Positions 1-15,296 are shown, counted from the stretch's first letter. The stretch: DNA of 60,000 nt from Apostichopus japonicus (GCF_037975245.1 NC_092580.1:29913501-29973500), one strand, 5' to 3'. Made by a program: numbers and translations. The notes: a model not told the origin generated them from the sequence alone.

Positions 1-3000
1 AAAACATTAATCGCGAGAAAATTGACTAATTTAATAATATCGTATCTTATTCTTAAAGGTGGACTTGCTAAAATGGAGTTTTGGTTATCAGGAAGGCTAT
101 TCCAAACTTTTGGCCTTGTATTAGTAATTTTGTGTTGTGAAAAGTTGAGACGATAACGGGGCATTGTCATTTTTTTAGGGTATAGGAATATCTACCTTGT
201 TAAGTTCAATACGAATGCCTCGTCCCCTTTTCGTTTGAAGAGTGGGGGGGGGGGGGGGGGAGGGTGAACAATGGTTAAATAATAGTAGCGTGAGCGCTCC
301 CCCAGACAATGGCACAATAATATAGATAAAGGTCATAATTTCTATAAAGAAAATTAACAAATTGGGGGGGGGTGGGGGAGGGGGGCATTCTCCTATGAAC
401 AATGACATATCCATCAATTAATTTTCCAGGGTTTCATTCTTGCAAAGTCATCAACGATTGCCTATGTGGGTGCCTGGGGAGATGTAAATATATGTAACCA
501 ACGCATGATGCCTCATGTTAAGTTGCAGGGAAATTGACTAAGCGCGGGGCCCCAAATTTCGCGAGGCACTATGCCATGGTCTGCCCTGTCCGTACCATAA
601 CCCAAACACTGGCTGTTCCTAGCTCCAAGAAGGAACAACTGTACATACACTCGTCGCGCTGAGAGCCAGTTCGGACTCCGAAACTGACAAAGAAACAACT
701 ATGTCACCGGGTCCCCCTTTTCTGAAGTCTTCATTTTGCCTTAAGTGTATTATTTGAATATAGACATATAAGTATAAATATACATTATTCTTATGCCATA
801 TTTGCCCGGCTCCCCTATATGACCCCTGACCCCAGACCACATAACTGCATCTCCTAACGCCCTCCTCCCTACCCGCGTCAATCCTCATTACACTGTACCA
901 GACTTTTGCAATAGTTTCAGATTTTCCAACCGGCACTTTCTGCAGTTGCCCGGGAGTCAACTTGGTAAACAACAATGGCGGCCTTTACAGAAAATAATAG
1001 AGCCTTAAAAAAACACAACACCCGGGTCTGAACTGAAAATGGCGCTTTCTCTGAAAAAAAAGTGAACTGTGGAACCTCAGGCCCTTGGCAGAAATACTGT
1101 ATTTTTTTACCTGCCCTGTATACTTATTGACGACTTACCATTAACTTAGTTTTAGTTTAGTTCAAACTTGGTGCAGACCTCACAATTTGTTTTTGGGCTG
1201 GCAGAATGGTGATGCAACCGCATGCGGGATATAAAGTTACATTTTCTGAAATATTCTCGACAAATCTCAATCAGAAAGGCTGCGTGCAAGGTGGGGAGGG
1301 AGGGGAGGGGGAGGGGTTTAGTGTCCAGATTGAAAACGTTATACAAAGTCTCATCATACTTTAATCTCAAACATGGAGCGTTTCTCTTCTTTTTTCTCTT
1401 TTTTTTTACCATTTTTGTAGACCGTTTTTTTTACCATCTTTTTTTTAGGAAATATATCATATTTTTATTAGTTCATAAGTACAGCCTTGTCATATTCCAA
1501 AATTTTCCAACGAAACAAATCTCATTGGTAAGAAATCCTATCTACCACGCCAGCGCGCGACTCAGTCGATAGACTAAGTCTGAAGGGCCAGGTTTTCTCA
1601 TCAAAATTTATATTGGCACACAAATCCGCCACTATGAAATTTATTTTTCTGGTGTTTAAACCAACAAATAAAAGGTAGCCTATGAAAAATGCGTTAATCA
1701 TAGTTACCTGCTAAAATATGTTAATGGTTATAAAAAAACACAAGAACAAGAAGAAATTAATCAATTTATTTACCAAGCGAACCATCAGTCATACTGGAAT
1801 GTAATCTCACTTTAATTATAGATTTTCTATAAGAACATTACACTGCTTTAAACGTGCAACTCACGTCCATACCTCCATTCTACACCCCAGGTAGACGATG
1901 GGGGTTGATACGTGATGTTTCTCCCAATATGTATATATTGTCGGACATATCAGTTTTGAACAACAGCCAGCCATATACATTAATATATGCCTGGCACTGT
2001 GTACAGGTGTATACAACACGAGCTGACTTCCGATGGTGTAGACTTTTATAGTGCGCCGTAGAATAAAAAATGCCGTAATTGTCCAAAGTCCAAAAGGTTC
2101 GAAATACATCATGGTTTCTGTCTCGTCGTAAACGTTCCTCATTTTTTCTTGCTTTCCTTAAGAATTTTGTTGACAAATTTATTGCGTTGATTTCGATTGT
2201 TGATAATAATACAATCGCTATATACTTCAATGTGACCTTGTATATCACGTTTTTTTTTTTACAACACACATAATCATATATACATAAGCCCACAAAAACG
2301 GTATAAATTCATAAAATTCAGTCAAGGCATCCATTCCGACTCAAAGGGCCTGTCTTCTTTCACGATATGGTTGCGGCAATTTTACTACACCGAAAAAAAA
2401 CACATTATTATTTTCACAAAGACATTTTTTTTTACGGGAGAAGAGATAAAGGAATAGGCTTAAAAAAGCGAAGACAGGTAAAGAAAAGGCGAAACATTTT
2501 CACATGAAATTGGGTATCCATTATTCACTGACGTTTGCTCGTCTCAGTATTTCATCGTATACATAGGCTATATATGTATATACTCAAATAGTATCATATA
2601 TATTCAGTAACTAAGGTAAACGACTTTTATCAAGTTTACGTTTACCTCGGTTTCAAAATCGAATTTACACGGATGGAAGTTGACAACTGTTTAACTCAAC
2701 AACGAGGACCCTTTGATATTGAGGAGACCACGGTTTGATACATATGGTTTTCAAACTTATTGAAGTGGCAAAACAAATGAACTTTTCTGTTTCGCACCTC
2801 AAAAGAGTTTACTACACGTCTGTGTAAATTTGAAGGGGAAACTTAATCCTTGTTTATGCAGCCCGATATGGCAGGACTATACATGCAAGTGTTGTCTGGT
2901 TGAGTTTCACATGCATAAGCACTGCAGTGTACTGTATCCTTTGATACAACAAAGTAAGAGAGGGGAAAAAGAGATAGAAAACAAAAGAAGATTCCTCATT

Positions 3001-3370
3001 ACGCGTAATCTCTGCTCACTTCTCAAAGGACTCTGTTGTTATAGCTACATCCACCTTGTGCATGCACGTTAGGACTATGCAGCACATGTATATGCTAAAC
3101 TATATAGGCTAAGCCAATGTCAGTTTATTTACATGCATGTGATGTCATCAGTTTGTTTGTAAACTATGCGTCGTTGGTATACAGACAGTATAAAACGGTT
3201 ACAAGCCTCTGTCTTCTAACCATCAGCGGTTTAAGGTTGTAAAAACGAGCAATAGAGAGAGCGGCTTATAAACCAGACATCTTGCATACCTTTAACAGTA
3301 TACACGCAAACACCTTTGGCAGTTTGAGGTTAATATGTTGTAAAGCGGACTTTTTTCCCTGTTTAAAGTA
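1..3370. other. Gene-free upstream region
   Basis: I see no coding exon on either strand. The stretch is AT-rich with homopolymer tracts: a 17-base G run at 244-260 and an interrupted G run at 364-385. The open frames here are short, low in complexity or created by those tracts. Any 5' untranslated exon or promoter of the downstream Wnt7 gene could lie here, but no core promoter motif stands out. Confidence 0.5.
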
Positions 3371-3423
3371 GGCTATATATACATAAAAAATCATATAGCC
3401 TATATAAATATGTATATATAGCC
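3371..3423. repeat. Perfect 14-bp inverted repeat upstream of Wnt7
   Basis: GGCTATATATACAT at 3371-3384 is the exact reverse complement of ATGTATATATAGCC at 3410-3423. The arms are separated by 25 bases, so the sequence could form a stem-loop or cruciform. It ends about 600 bases before the Wnt7 start codon, in a TATA-rich stretch (3360-3500) with further GCCTATA and TATATAG copies. It may be a decayed transposon end or simply a product of AT-rich simple sequence. Confidence 0.6.
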
Positions 3424-4020
3424 TTTATACAGTACATATGTATATATAGTTTTAGATCATATATGAAACTATATAGTATTTGTCGAAACAGTATAGCCTA
3501 TACTTGAATCGCCTTCTCTATGTGCAGGAAATAACAAGAGGTTTACCGATGCGTTTGGATGAGAAGGACTGGTCGGGTGATTTAAATTGAGATTCCACAG
3601 CGCCTCTCCATATATCTACCACCTAGTGATACTTCGCATGTTTGAACAACCCTTGGCATGCATACATCCCAACAATTTGAAACGACTATACCATGGCGAA
3701 TAACTGTTCGCTATAAAGTATCACATCGCTCACTGGAATTCTACGGATCATCTGTCCCCCTTCGAAATTGGACTAATCCTTTAAAACTTTTTCGGATTTT
3801 GTCGGAACTAAATATACCTCTTGGTTTTATAAAGGCTTTATGAGGTGGAGTGGAATTCTAAAAATCGAAAAGTGAGAGAAAGAGAGAGGAAGGGAGATAG
3901 AAAATGTGTAGCGGAGGATGGTTTTAGTATCAGTAATACAAAGTGCATGCAGTTGGCCTTTAGTATAAAGTGAATGTCAAAGGCGACGTATTGGAGTTCC
4001 AACACACACGTATATCGAAC

Positions 4021-4097
4021 ATGTTTCCATTGCTAGCCAGAAATTGGTTCCGTTTTGTTGTCTTCCTAGTACACGTTTCGGAAAAATCAAGTCATTT
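4021..4097 (+). CDS. Wnt7: Wnt7 coding exon 1 (signal peptide)
   Basis: This exon encodes 25 residues plus two bases of the next codon. It starts at an ATG and stops at a consensus donor (GTGAGT at 4098). The peptide has a basic residue pair around R7 and R11, then a hydrophobic core (WFRFVVFLVHVS), as expected for the signal peptide of a secreted Wnt. Three facts support this exon even though exon 2 is 10.7 kb away. The splice phase fits exon 2 exactly. The joined frame reads into the Wnt7-type start of the mature protein (ALSSVIALGPDVICN). The total protein comes to 349 residues, which from memory is the length of human WNT7A and WNT7B. A different signal-peptide exon within intron 1 cannot be fully excluded. 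Confidence 0.72.
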
Positions 4098-4844
4098 GTG
4101 AGTATTTATATTTTGGTATTCCGCATTTCTTAGCCTTAATGCTTACTTAAATTCTACAAGGCACTCTCTCTCTCTCTATATATATATATGTGTGTATGTA
4201 TATATATGTATCTATATTATGTGTGAAAGAAAGAAGTCTCTACTGTGTGTAGCCTACTTTTTCAACATAGAATATCACTCGGTATATCCTAAATGACATT
4301 CAGTTTAAAGACAAATATTCAATTAACGCCCTAAGGGTATCCATATTCTTTTCTTATTTGTTGTTGCTTGTTTGTTTATATATTAGTTTGCTTATTATTG
4401 TTTATGTGACGAAATAACTTGCGTTAATTACTGTAGTTACTCTCACGATTATTATTAGAACTAGACCAAGCTGAGACTAAAATTGTCAGGAAAAATGAGC
4501 TTTTCTGATACTGCTTTATATAGCTATAAATGTAACTGCATATGTGGTTATCAAGGTGTTGATAGAGGAGGGGAGGGGTGGAGTGATTCTGTGTGTGTGT
4601 GTTTCACCGTGTCTCTATGGTATGGTGTAATGACATTTTTTATTAAAGAAGTCATGCCACAGCGTGTTGGACAACAACTTAAAGTCTTGCACATATTTCA
4701 AAAATTTACTCACAACAAAATTTAAAGATGTCGATTGAAATTGTCGGTTTACATCCGATCTATACATTAGTAACCAGACTGAGTAGCGTACTTCCGGTGT
4801 AAATAAAGCTTCTTTACTTTTGATTGGTCTTCAGCGTAGGCTTC

Positions 4845-4967
<123 letters not shown>

Positions 4968-6965
4968 GTTTAAATATATAACGTTTACCACATGACCAAA
5001 GCTTTAATATAGTTAGGCTGAAGAGCGACTTAGCTCAGTAACTGCATACCCCCCTCCCATCCCCTTACCCCTCGCACCCACTCCCCCTGTCTCTTGTCTT
5101 CTGACACAGATCGAGGTCTCTTTCTTTTAAATTTATAACAATCACCCCCAAGTGTATTGATTATTTATGTTACATTATTCTAAAAGCTATCAGAAATACG
5201 AACAAGATATAGTGCTATCGTCATAAATATCGACGGGAAAGTAAGCCTACATGTGCTTTCCTCGATGTAAGTATTATATCATTTCTTTAAGTTAAGCTAA
5301 GATGATTTCTTCCAATCCCCCCCCCCCCCCTCCTCTCTTTTTTTTTCTGTTGATCTTCATAGCTTTTAAGCAAGATGTTGATATGAAGTCGGCTGTTACA
5401 TGCATGTAGGTGGATAATGATGAACATTGTTAATTTCTTTGTACTTCCCCCCCCCCCCCTCCTTTTTATCTTAAAACCTAATGTCTGTAGTATTATGTAT
5501 TTTATTCGTAACATTTATAGCAATGACTTATAACTTGATCCAATATTGACTATTAGGATCAGCGTATGTACTGTTAGTCGTGAGAAAACTGTACGGAATA
5601 GTGTGTATATACGTACATATTATAATCTCTCCCGACTGTTAATGCTTTTATCAAACAAACCTACAAAAAAAAAAGCACCCTATACACAAACACACACAAT
5701 ATAAGACATATAGGCTGTCCTATACCCGGTACTGATGTAGCCCAGTTCCGAATTCTTGACATAGTCGACTTGAGAGAGGATTGGAAGTAGTGAATGATTC
5801 TATTGGCTTCGAATAATATGTAACTAATTGGAATGCTTTCTTATTTGACCAAGCAGCACTTTGTTTAGGTTATACATACTAATTCGTCTTAAGGAGGTCA
5901 TTGCCACACAAACTTCAGGCTAATGCATCATATTAAATTATAACAAAAGTGAGAACGATGTTTCCTTGTCGAGGAATCTCCTAACCAACGCAGTGGCAAA
6001 ATTTAGGCATACTACATGTGATATACATATTATTATTATAGTGATAAACATTCAATTAAACTAAAATGGTATGAACAATAGGTGGATTTCATTCGAAAAT
6101 TCAGTTACCAATAAATTGCAAGGATGGATAAGCAGTGGGAGTGGGGAGCGAGGGAACGAGGGGACGAGGGGCGAGGGGCGAGGGGTGAGATGGGGGGGGG
6201 TGTGTTCTCGTTTCTGTGTTGAGAAAGGGATGAGGAATGGAGGGCACATGGGAGAAAAGGTTATTGATGTTTCAAATTCGTTGATTTTCCGTTTGGATTT
6301 GACAAACGTGATGATAACATCAGTATTGTTGAGGTTAATATCAACCTTATTTTTCTTCTGTTATAGTAGGTCTTACTTACAGGTAAACCTCTCTTTCGTC
6401 CATAATTAATAGAAGAATTTCCCTATATTAGGTATTTGCAAAATGAAATGATAATATTATATTTATTCGATAAAATGTTCAGTGCAGAAAAATTGTGTGC
6501 TAATGTTCATAAAACCCAATAGTAAGTTTGTCTTATAAATTGTGATCGGATTACGGACAACGTGACCGACCTGCCTATAGTTATACATTTTGGATAAGAT
6601 AAACATTTTTGTTTGGCTGTGTAAGATGTGATATTTCCCATTTGCAATGTTTTGAACAGTTCGAGGATTAAAGCTCAATCTATTGAATTTACAAGCATGA
6701 ACAGAAACACGCATATTTGATCTGACATGGTTAGCATAGTTTTATAGTAACATTGGCATGCGTTGATCACCTACTGTGTTTATATCTGACATATATATGT
6801 GTTATATAAGCTTTTACATCGAGATGAATCCACCGTTAGCCTCGACCCTAACCATATGAGTATTTGTTAATACTATACTACGTGATTTTGGTAGAGTGAA
6901 AGTTTACCAATGCATTGCTGGCGACGACTCAATTAGTATGTATACATTATGTAGATACATTTATA
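4968..6965. other. Wnt7 intron 1, unassigned segment
   Basis: I recognise no gene. There are C tracts around 5318-5330 and 5447-5460, and a G-rich purine block around 6130-6200 with repeats of GAGGGGC type. The open frames on both strands are short and match no family I know. Confidence 0.5.
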
Positions 6966-6979
6966 TTAATATATATTTA

Positions 6980-7070
<91 letters not shown>

Positions 7071-7183
7071 CAATATCATTATATATATATATACATATAT
7101 ATATATATGTATATATATAGATATATACTCAATATACATACTCAATATACATATATATATATATACATATATATATATCAAAA
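6966..7183. repeat. (TA)n / TATATACA compound microsatellite, Wnt7 intron 1
   Basis: About 215 bases of alternating TA carry CATA and AATTCAATATC interruptions. It is followed at 7260-7305 by an AAC-rich trinucleotide tract. Six overlapping poly Ile-Tyr frames are shadows of this repeat. Confidence 0.95.
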
Positions 7184-8701
<1,518 letters not shown>

Positions 8702-8705
<4 letters not shown>

Positions 8706-9645
8706 TTAACCCACATTCTACAAAGAAACGATTTATAGAGCAATGATTATTACAAAGGCAAAGGTCTGTCTGTCTTTATGGTTATGTGTTATTTGGTGGG
8801 TGAACTCACCACGTGTGGTAGATCCCCTGGGTGAGGGGTATGCCTGGGTCACAGATAAAGATTTAGTGTATATTTCACTCTCTTAACGGGATTTTTCATG
8901 CCATTGAACTATTAATATGAAATTAAATTGCTTTCACGTAGAATGGAAATGTCATTATCAGAAACATTACTATGAGTTATAAAGTACTGAGGGCCATTAA
9001 TAACAAAATGGATTGGTTAGGCTATCGGGGGAGTGCCGTAAAGAATGAACTGCGTCACACAACATGCCCTTCTATATATAAAACGACCGTGGTGAAATGG
9101 GAAATATGTACGGCGTATATACGTTGTAGTGTGTACATACTGGATTATTGAACTATTCACATGATGTGAATCATATGTTACGAAATGTTACACGAATCTT
9201 AACCAAAGCTCAAAATATAATTATGAATTACATAAGATTACGTAACTTCAATGTCAAGTAAATGTTTGTTTTCAATTATTTAAGTGACGGAAAGTTTGCT
9301 GTTCATTATTTAAGAGGAAAACAAATGGATACTCTAAGATATTAAAGAAAATATCAATGTGTAGATATATTTCAAATATTAAATTATTTTAAAATGTGCT
9401 CTTACTAAATTAATGTAGGCTTTACATGTAGTTTAGTCCTATATTATGCAAAGTGTCCGGGCGAAGAAATCTATAGAATTGATTCGAATTCATTGATCAC
9501 TTGCTGAGCAAACATTCATTTGGTTAAAAAGTCGCGAGTGGTGGATGTCTTTAAAACGTTTGAAATATAGCAGTCTTATTTCCTACAAAATTCAAAAAGC
9601 TGCTCCAAGTGTCTAAACTGAAGGCCAGCAGATTACATACATCCA
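8702..9645. other. Wnt7 intron 1, unassigned segment
   Basis: AT-rich intronic DNA with no gene or mobile element that I can identify. Confidence 0.45.
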
Positions 9646-10653
9646 TACCTGTACTACACACAAACAGACATGTGCCAGGGATTGTACTACATACAGACAT
9701 ACATGTAACAGGGATTGTACTATACACACAGACATACATGTAACAGGGATTGTACTACACACAGACAAACCTGTACCAGGGATTGTACTACACACAGACA
9801 TACCCGTACCAGGGATTGTACTACACACAAACATTCCTGTACGAGGGATTGTACTACACACAGACATACCTGTAACAGGGATTGTACTACACACAGACAT
9901 ACCTGTAACAGGGATTGTACTACATACAGACAAACCTGTACCAGGGATTGTACTTCATACAGACAGACATGTGCCAGGGATTGTACTACACACAGACATA
10001 CCTGAACCAGGGATTGTACTACACACAAACATACCTGTACCAGGGATTGTACTACACACAGACATACCTGTACCAGGGATTGTACTGCACACAGACATAC
10101 CTGTACCAGGGATTGTACTACACACAAACATACCTGTACCAGGGATTGTACTACACACAAACATACCTGTACCAGGGATTGGACTACATACAGACATACC
10201 TGTACCAGGAATTGGACTACATAGAGACATACCTGTACCAGGGATTGTACTACACACATACAGATATGTACCAGGGATTGTACTAGACAGACATACCTGT
10301 ACCAGGGATAGTACTACATACATACATACCTGTACCAGGGATTGTACTACACACAAACATACCTGAACCAGGGATTGGACTACATAGAGACATACCTGTA
10401 CCAGGGATTGTACTACACACAGACAGACATGTATCAGGGATTGTACTACACACAGACATTCCTGTACCAGGGATTGTACTACACACAAACATACCTGTAC
10501 CAGGGATTGTACTACACACATACAGATATGTACCAGGGATTGTACTAGACAGACATACCTGTACCAGGGATAGTACTACATACATACATACATACCTGTA
10601 TCAGGGATTGTACTACACACAAACATACCTGTCAGTGTACCAGGGATTGTACT
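9646..10653. repeat. 33-bp minisatellite, about 30 copies, Wnt7 intron 1
   Basis: A tandem array of a 33-base unit containing CAGGGATTGTACTACA and CAGACATACCTGTAC. Copies differ by one to four substitutions plus small indels. Variants include ACATGTGCC, ACAGATATGTACC and TAGACAGACATACC. Because 33 is a multiple of three and the unit lacks stops in several frames, long repeat frames open on both strands, such as an 11-residue IPVPGIVLHTD repeat on + and related frames on -. These have no start context, no splice logic and no known family, and they lie in an intron, so I treat them as non-coding. A larger duplicated block is visible: the variant order around 10250-10330 recurs around 10518-10600. 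Confidence 0.95.
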
Positions 10654-10879
10654 CGACTTAATTTATTCTGCCCTTACTCCCCAAAAAATTATGATATATT
10701 ATAATTTTTGTGTGCTTTGAACAATTTATAATATTGTCTCCCATTTGTTTTGCATGGTTTACATTTCTATTATTATTTTGTCATCAATATGTGGAATTAT
10801 TGGTTATACAGTGAAAATTATTTTTTGACTACCTGAATGGAACATCTTATATCTACCTGTATACGTTATGATACTGGCA

Positions 10880-10880
<1 letters not shown>

Positions 10881-10958
<78 letters not shown>
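10881..10958. repeat. (TA)n microsatellite, Wnt7 intron 1
   Basis: About 39 uninterrupted TA units, about 230 bases after the minisatellite. Confidence 0.95.
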
Positions 10959-10961
<3 letters not shown>

Positions 10962-12214
10962 TACACACTGGCAAAGCGTCTCGTTGGACTCGAGGAAATA
11001 AATCTGCAAGTATTATTTAGCCTAATCCAATGAGTACCGCAGACTGTGTGACTTAAGTTGAATAACAAGTTGTAGAAAAGTCACTGCGGGACCCTGACGT
11101 TATAGGATACGCTTGGAGGCATATCCTTTACAAAATACTACTTGAAAGTATGCCAGCATATTAATGTATGTTACCGCCGCGATAGTTTGTATGTATGATT
11201 CAAGGTTAACCGAGCTCTCAGTGAGATGGCTCCCCACTGCGTCATCAAGTGATGTGCCACTGGGCGACCAAACACGATCTATTACATCAAATGAGCGAAA
11301 TAATTGCGGAATTTACTGGGCTTTCTTTCTTAGTTTTGTGGATGGATGGATGGATGGGTTAAGAAAAATAGCAAACAAGATTTAAAATACCTGATTGAGC
11401 AATAATAACTGCAAAATTGAATGATATTTTGGGGAAATTTTAATGTAAGTAAATGGAGTTATATTCTGCAATAGGAAAATGTCCTAGTTATGTTAAAGCG
11501 TCTACGCTTGTGCTGTGGTGTGACATTAGGGTTGGTCACTAAAGCCCTCAGTCTGTGAGTATAGAGGTATGCATTAATTGTTCAATGAGCAATCAGAAGA
11601 AACGAATTTACAGAAATATTAAACAAATACAACTTTGTTAGGTGTGTAATTGTCGAATAGAAATATCATGGCACAAATGTACTGTATGTAAGTTTTTCAT
11701 GGGGATATATTTGATAATTCGATGTATGTAAATAAAGTTTCGTTTTGAGTGGGGTTCAGTGCTACTTTGTATTAGTCTGGCGAATTCATTAAATGTATAG
11801 GCCTACAAGCACACATAACTGGATATTTGCGGGTTTTAATAATCCGACTTGTGGGTCCCACAAAATGTAATAGTTAGTACCGTCTAGAGCCAGTTCAGGC
11901 CATGAGACAATTATTTCATTGGGCCCCAGTCTTCTGGTCTTCATTTGTTCCTCACGTATATTATGAAAACGAGAATATATGATCCTTAATGCCATACGTT
12001 ATCCGGGTTTCCTCTTATTGACTCCGTGTCCCGGGGCTGTGTCTCCCTGACCCCCCCCCCCACCTTCTCGGCTGGCATAGTCTAAATGAGCCTTGTCTAG
12101 CCTTGCTTTTGTCATTTGCACACTCTTGCCGCTTACGACTCTATCTACCTTTCCTCGGGTGAATTTGGTAGGCTAGAGTATTGGATTATTTTGTTTTAGA
12201 TAGCCATGTATTTC
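10959..12214. other. Wnt7 intron 1, unassigned segment
   Basis: No gene or repeat family recognised. It includes a short GGAT run near 11340-11360 and a C run near 12050-12060. Confidence 0.45.
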
Positions 12215-12484
12215 CTTTAAAGGTATGCTGTATTGGCCCCAAATATGCTAGATATTAAAATATGGTCACCTTTGGTCAAAATTCTTAGACTGTTTTATTA
12301 CAATCTTCGAGGAAATTTTCCTCACTGGGACATTCCCAGACACTGGGACATTCACATTGTGTGTTCCTTAAAAAATGTCTGAGAACAATTTGGTGAGTAA
12401 AGACCTCCAGGAAAGTACTTTTGAAAACTTCGAGCAATTATAATGCGTGCTATAATTTGGGGCCTATACAGACTACCTTTGAAG
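12215..12484. mobile_element. Short inverted-repeat DNA transposon (MITE), copy 1
   Basis: About 270 bases with terminal inverted repeats of about 30 bases. The left end carries AAAGGTATGCTGTATTGGCC. The right end, read on the other strand, gives AAAGGTAGTCTGTATAGGCC, and both continue CCAAAT. There is no coding capacity. The ends sit in CTTTAAAG and CTTTGAAG, so a TTAA target (piggyBac or Kolobok type) is possible but not clean. A second copy is at 25446-25673. Confidence 0.75.
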
Positions 12485-14751
12485 TATTGTAAATTACCAG
12501 GCTGTGCATTGCACGAGATATTATCAAACCAACCATTGCAAGTAACCTTCGTTATTGAGATAAAAATACACGAAGAGCAACACCTGTATGCACACTATTA
12601 AAATAATGTGTATTAAATTTGAAGATATAAAATAAATTTGAAGATATAAAATACAGTTTAGTCAAAAAATGACATTACAGAGCCACCATTTCTTAAAATT
12701 TGAACGATTTGTAGTTTATTCACCAATTTTTCTATAGTTTAGCCGATGAACGTTTATTTGCATATGTTCCATTGCAGATATTGTTGCAGAAATATTAAAG
12801 ATTATCAAATAAGCTTTACAGAGCATTGCCATGAACGTTACTTTGCAAAAAAAAAAACACCTTAAGATATGAACATTGAAAAACAAGACAGACCTGCATT
12901 TACATACAACCAAATATACAATGTCTCTTGTAAAGTTGTTAGGTGTCTCAATGACTTTATCAGACTCAGAGGGCCTGTATCTAGGAATTCTGATTTGGGA
13001 GGGGGGGGGGGTGGGGGCAGTCAACGATTTAAACTAGTAGGTGGGGATCAATACTGTTTCCTAATAACTTACGAAGTTCTTTTGGTACAGGTGTGGGGGG
13101 GGGGTGTATCATCAGGGGGAGCACGGTCCCATGTGCTCCGGCCTGGCTATACGGGCCTGGATACACGGTAGGTTAAGATAATCTCCATATACGTATCCTA
13201 ATTTGCATATAATGATCAAGGTGGAAGTTGTTATTGTCGATGTGTTCGGGCTATATAACATTGTAATGTAGTCTGCGGTGATCGGAAGTGTCATTTGATT
13301 TATACCATTCATTGAGAAAACACAAACAGCGTCCTCTCTCCTTTCGGGAACCAACATATTGTGTCAAACCAAGATCTAAATAGTAGGATAAGCAAAAATG
13401 CACGATTTTCTTCCTCCTTTTTTCCTTCTTCTTCTTCTTCGCTTCTATACACAGCATATAGACCTTATCACGTCTATATGAGATTCAACTATATAGGCGA
13501 TACTATACAGTCAAAGTACAACTTGTAAGATACCCCCATTGATACAAATATTACGGCCATAAAATTAGATTAAATTTGTTTGTCCTTCTACCGTTTATGG
13601 CGTATCACTGCCGCCTCCGTTCTGCATTTATTATTTTAAATTAATATACACACCTTGTAATAAATAGTAAATAAACGAGCGTAACTTTGTTCTAAAATAC
13701 TCGAGTGTTTATCAGAAGAATATATCTCTATTTGGCATTCCTCCTCCCACCCGTTTGAAAGTCGGATTTGGTCTGTAGGTTTAATACTGTGTACAGAGAA
13801 CTCTGACATTTTGCAGAACATATGTCCCGCGTACATGCCTTTGAAAGTTTGTACTATCTTCTACAACGACGTTAAGTCGCTTGCGGGGTGTCGCTAGGTA
13901 AGTATAGGTGACACGCGTTTTTATCACAAATGGACAAATAACGGTTATGGCACACTAGTGCAATGGAAAATAATTTGACATAACAGCAAACAGTTTTCGA
14001 GTGTAAAATGTAAACTTATGGTGTTTACCAACAGTCTGGTATAGGGGTTTTTCAATTGACTTTACCACTACCGTACTACATGTAACCAACCTTCAAATTC
14101 AATTCAAATTTAACCAGATTTTAAATTAAACAAACATAATGGCTTGCTTTTACGGGGTTTAATTTCTACGCCTTTTTTGACCTTGGTTTTGGGTGAGGAA
14201 TAATTATGAGACAAGAAAATTTTCGGTTATTCCATATTGCATTATTCATGTATTCAGCGTCCCCCCCCCTCTTCACCCCGCCCGTCCCCACACACATATA
14301 CATACACATACCTACAGTGTATACTATGTGATAATAACAAAGCGCACGGTAAGTGTTTACTCATTAAACCTATTGTTCAACAAGTGGTATCTATCAAAAG
14401 GTGAACATCACTCCACTTTGAATGTAAGCCATAGCGGATGCTTTCCCAGTAACCAACACAGCTAAAAATTTACACGCCAGTGAAACTTCACACCATGGCT
14501 TGCAAGGATAAAGAAATAACGTGTACACACGGACTCGAAAGAAATTGCTAATTTTTCAATAAGATTGCTGGGAGACGATAATGTGTATTTTTTTATTTTC
14601 ATATGAAATTTCACGTCACAACGTGGGCCGTACGAAAGCAGGATGAAAATACACAGAATTGTTCTTCTATTTTGTCCTGTTTCCCTCTTTATATACGAAT
14701 TAAGAGAATCATCATCTGAGAATGACCACAATTTGTTTTCTTCCTTTTCAG
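12485..14751. other. Wnt7 intron 1, 3' segment
   Basis: There is no exon before the exon 2 acceptor. A G-rich stretch at 12968-13166 begins near GCCTGTATCTAGG and ends near CCTGGATACACGG. These resemble diverged hAT-type ends like those at 26691-31838, but without a target duplication. A C run lies near 14262. Long frames crossing 14462-15155 on the - strand are shadows of Wnt7 exon 2. Confidence 0.45.
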
Positions 14752-14981
14752 TGCATTGTCCTCCGTGATAGCGCTTGGTCCTGACGTGATTTGTAATAGA
14801 ATCGTAGGACTTTACCCAAGACAACGGCATATCTGTAGAGAAAGACCAGATTCGGTTATCTCGATCTATGAGGGCATCCAAAAGGGAAAGGGCGAATGTC
14901 ATCGGCAATTCCAGAGAACAAGATGGAACTGTACCACCCTTCCGTCTCTGGAAGCACAATTTTTCCCAGATATGCCCAAAG
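14752..14981 (+). CDS. Wnt7: Wnt7 coding exon 2
   Basis: This exon covers residues 26-103 of the model and is bounded by a polypyrimidine acceptor (CTTCCTTTTCAG) and a GTATGT donor. It holds the N-terminal Wnt motifs: ALGPDVICNRI, LYPRQRHICRERPD, EGIQKGKGECHRQF and RTRWNCTTL. The last provides an N-glycosylation sequon (NCT) next to a conserved cysteine. Four of the 24 conserved cysteines are here. The ICN, GL.PRQR.IC and RPD pattern is that of the Wnt7 subfamily, and Wnt4 or Wnt2 fit less well. Phase fits both neighbours: one base completes exon 1, and one base is left for exon 3. Confidence 0.95.
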
Positions 14982-15294
14982 GTATGTTTCCCCCCTGTTA
15001 TATTTAATAATCAATCTTGTTGCATGGGGGACGTGCACGTCTTGGTCTAGACATGCATATACACGGGAATGGGTAGTGAGAGTGTGCCAAATTGGGAGGC
15101 TCGGGATCAAGGGAAACCCATAGCAATGTGCCAGAAGTATAAACTGAAATAACATTTTTACGCAGAACGTTTTGTTTTTTGTTTGGAAGAGAAAAGAAAG
15201 TTCTTTACTCCCCTCGCCCTTACACTTTGCCGACTCCTCCTCTTCCCTTCAAACCCCAAATGTCTTCAGCTAAAAGCCTATTTCTTTACTTGGT

Positions 15295-15296
<2 letters not shown>

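Noticed and set aside
5020-5060. TTAGCTCAGTA motif suggestive of a tRNA box A
   Set aside because: No box B at a suitable distance and no cloverleaf.
9613-10585. Several 100-190 codon repeat frames in the minisatellite on both strands
   Set aside because: All arise from a 33-base unit without stops. They lie in a Wnt7 intron and break at indels.
14462-15155. 165- and 99-codon - strand frames
   Set aside because: Antisense shadows of Wnt7 exon 2 and its flanks.
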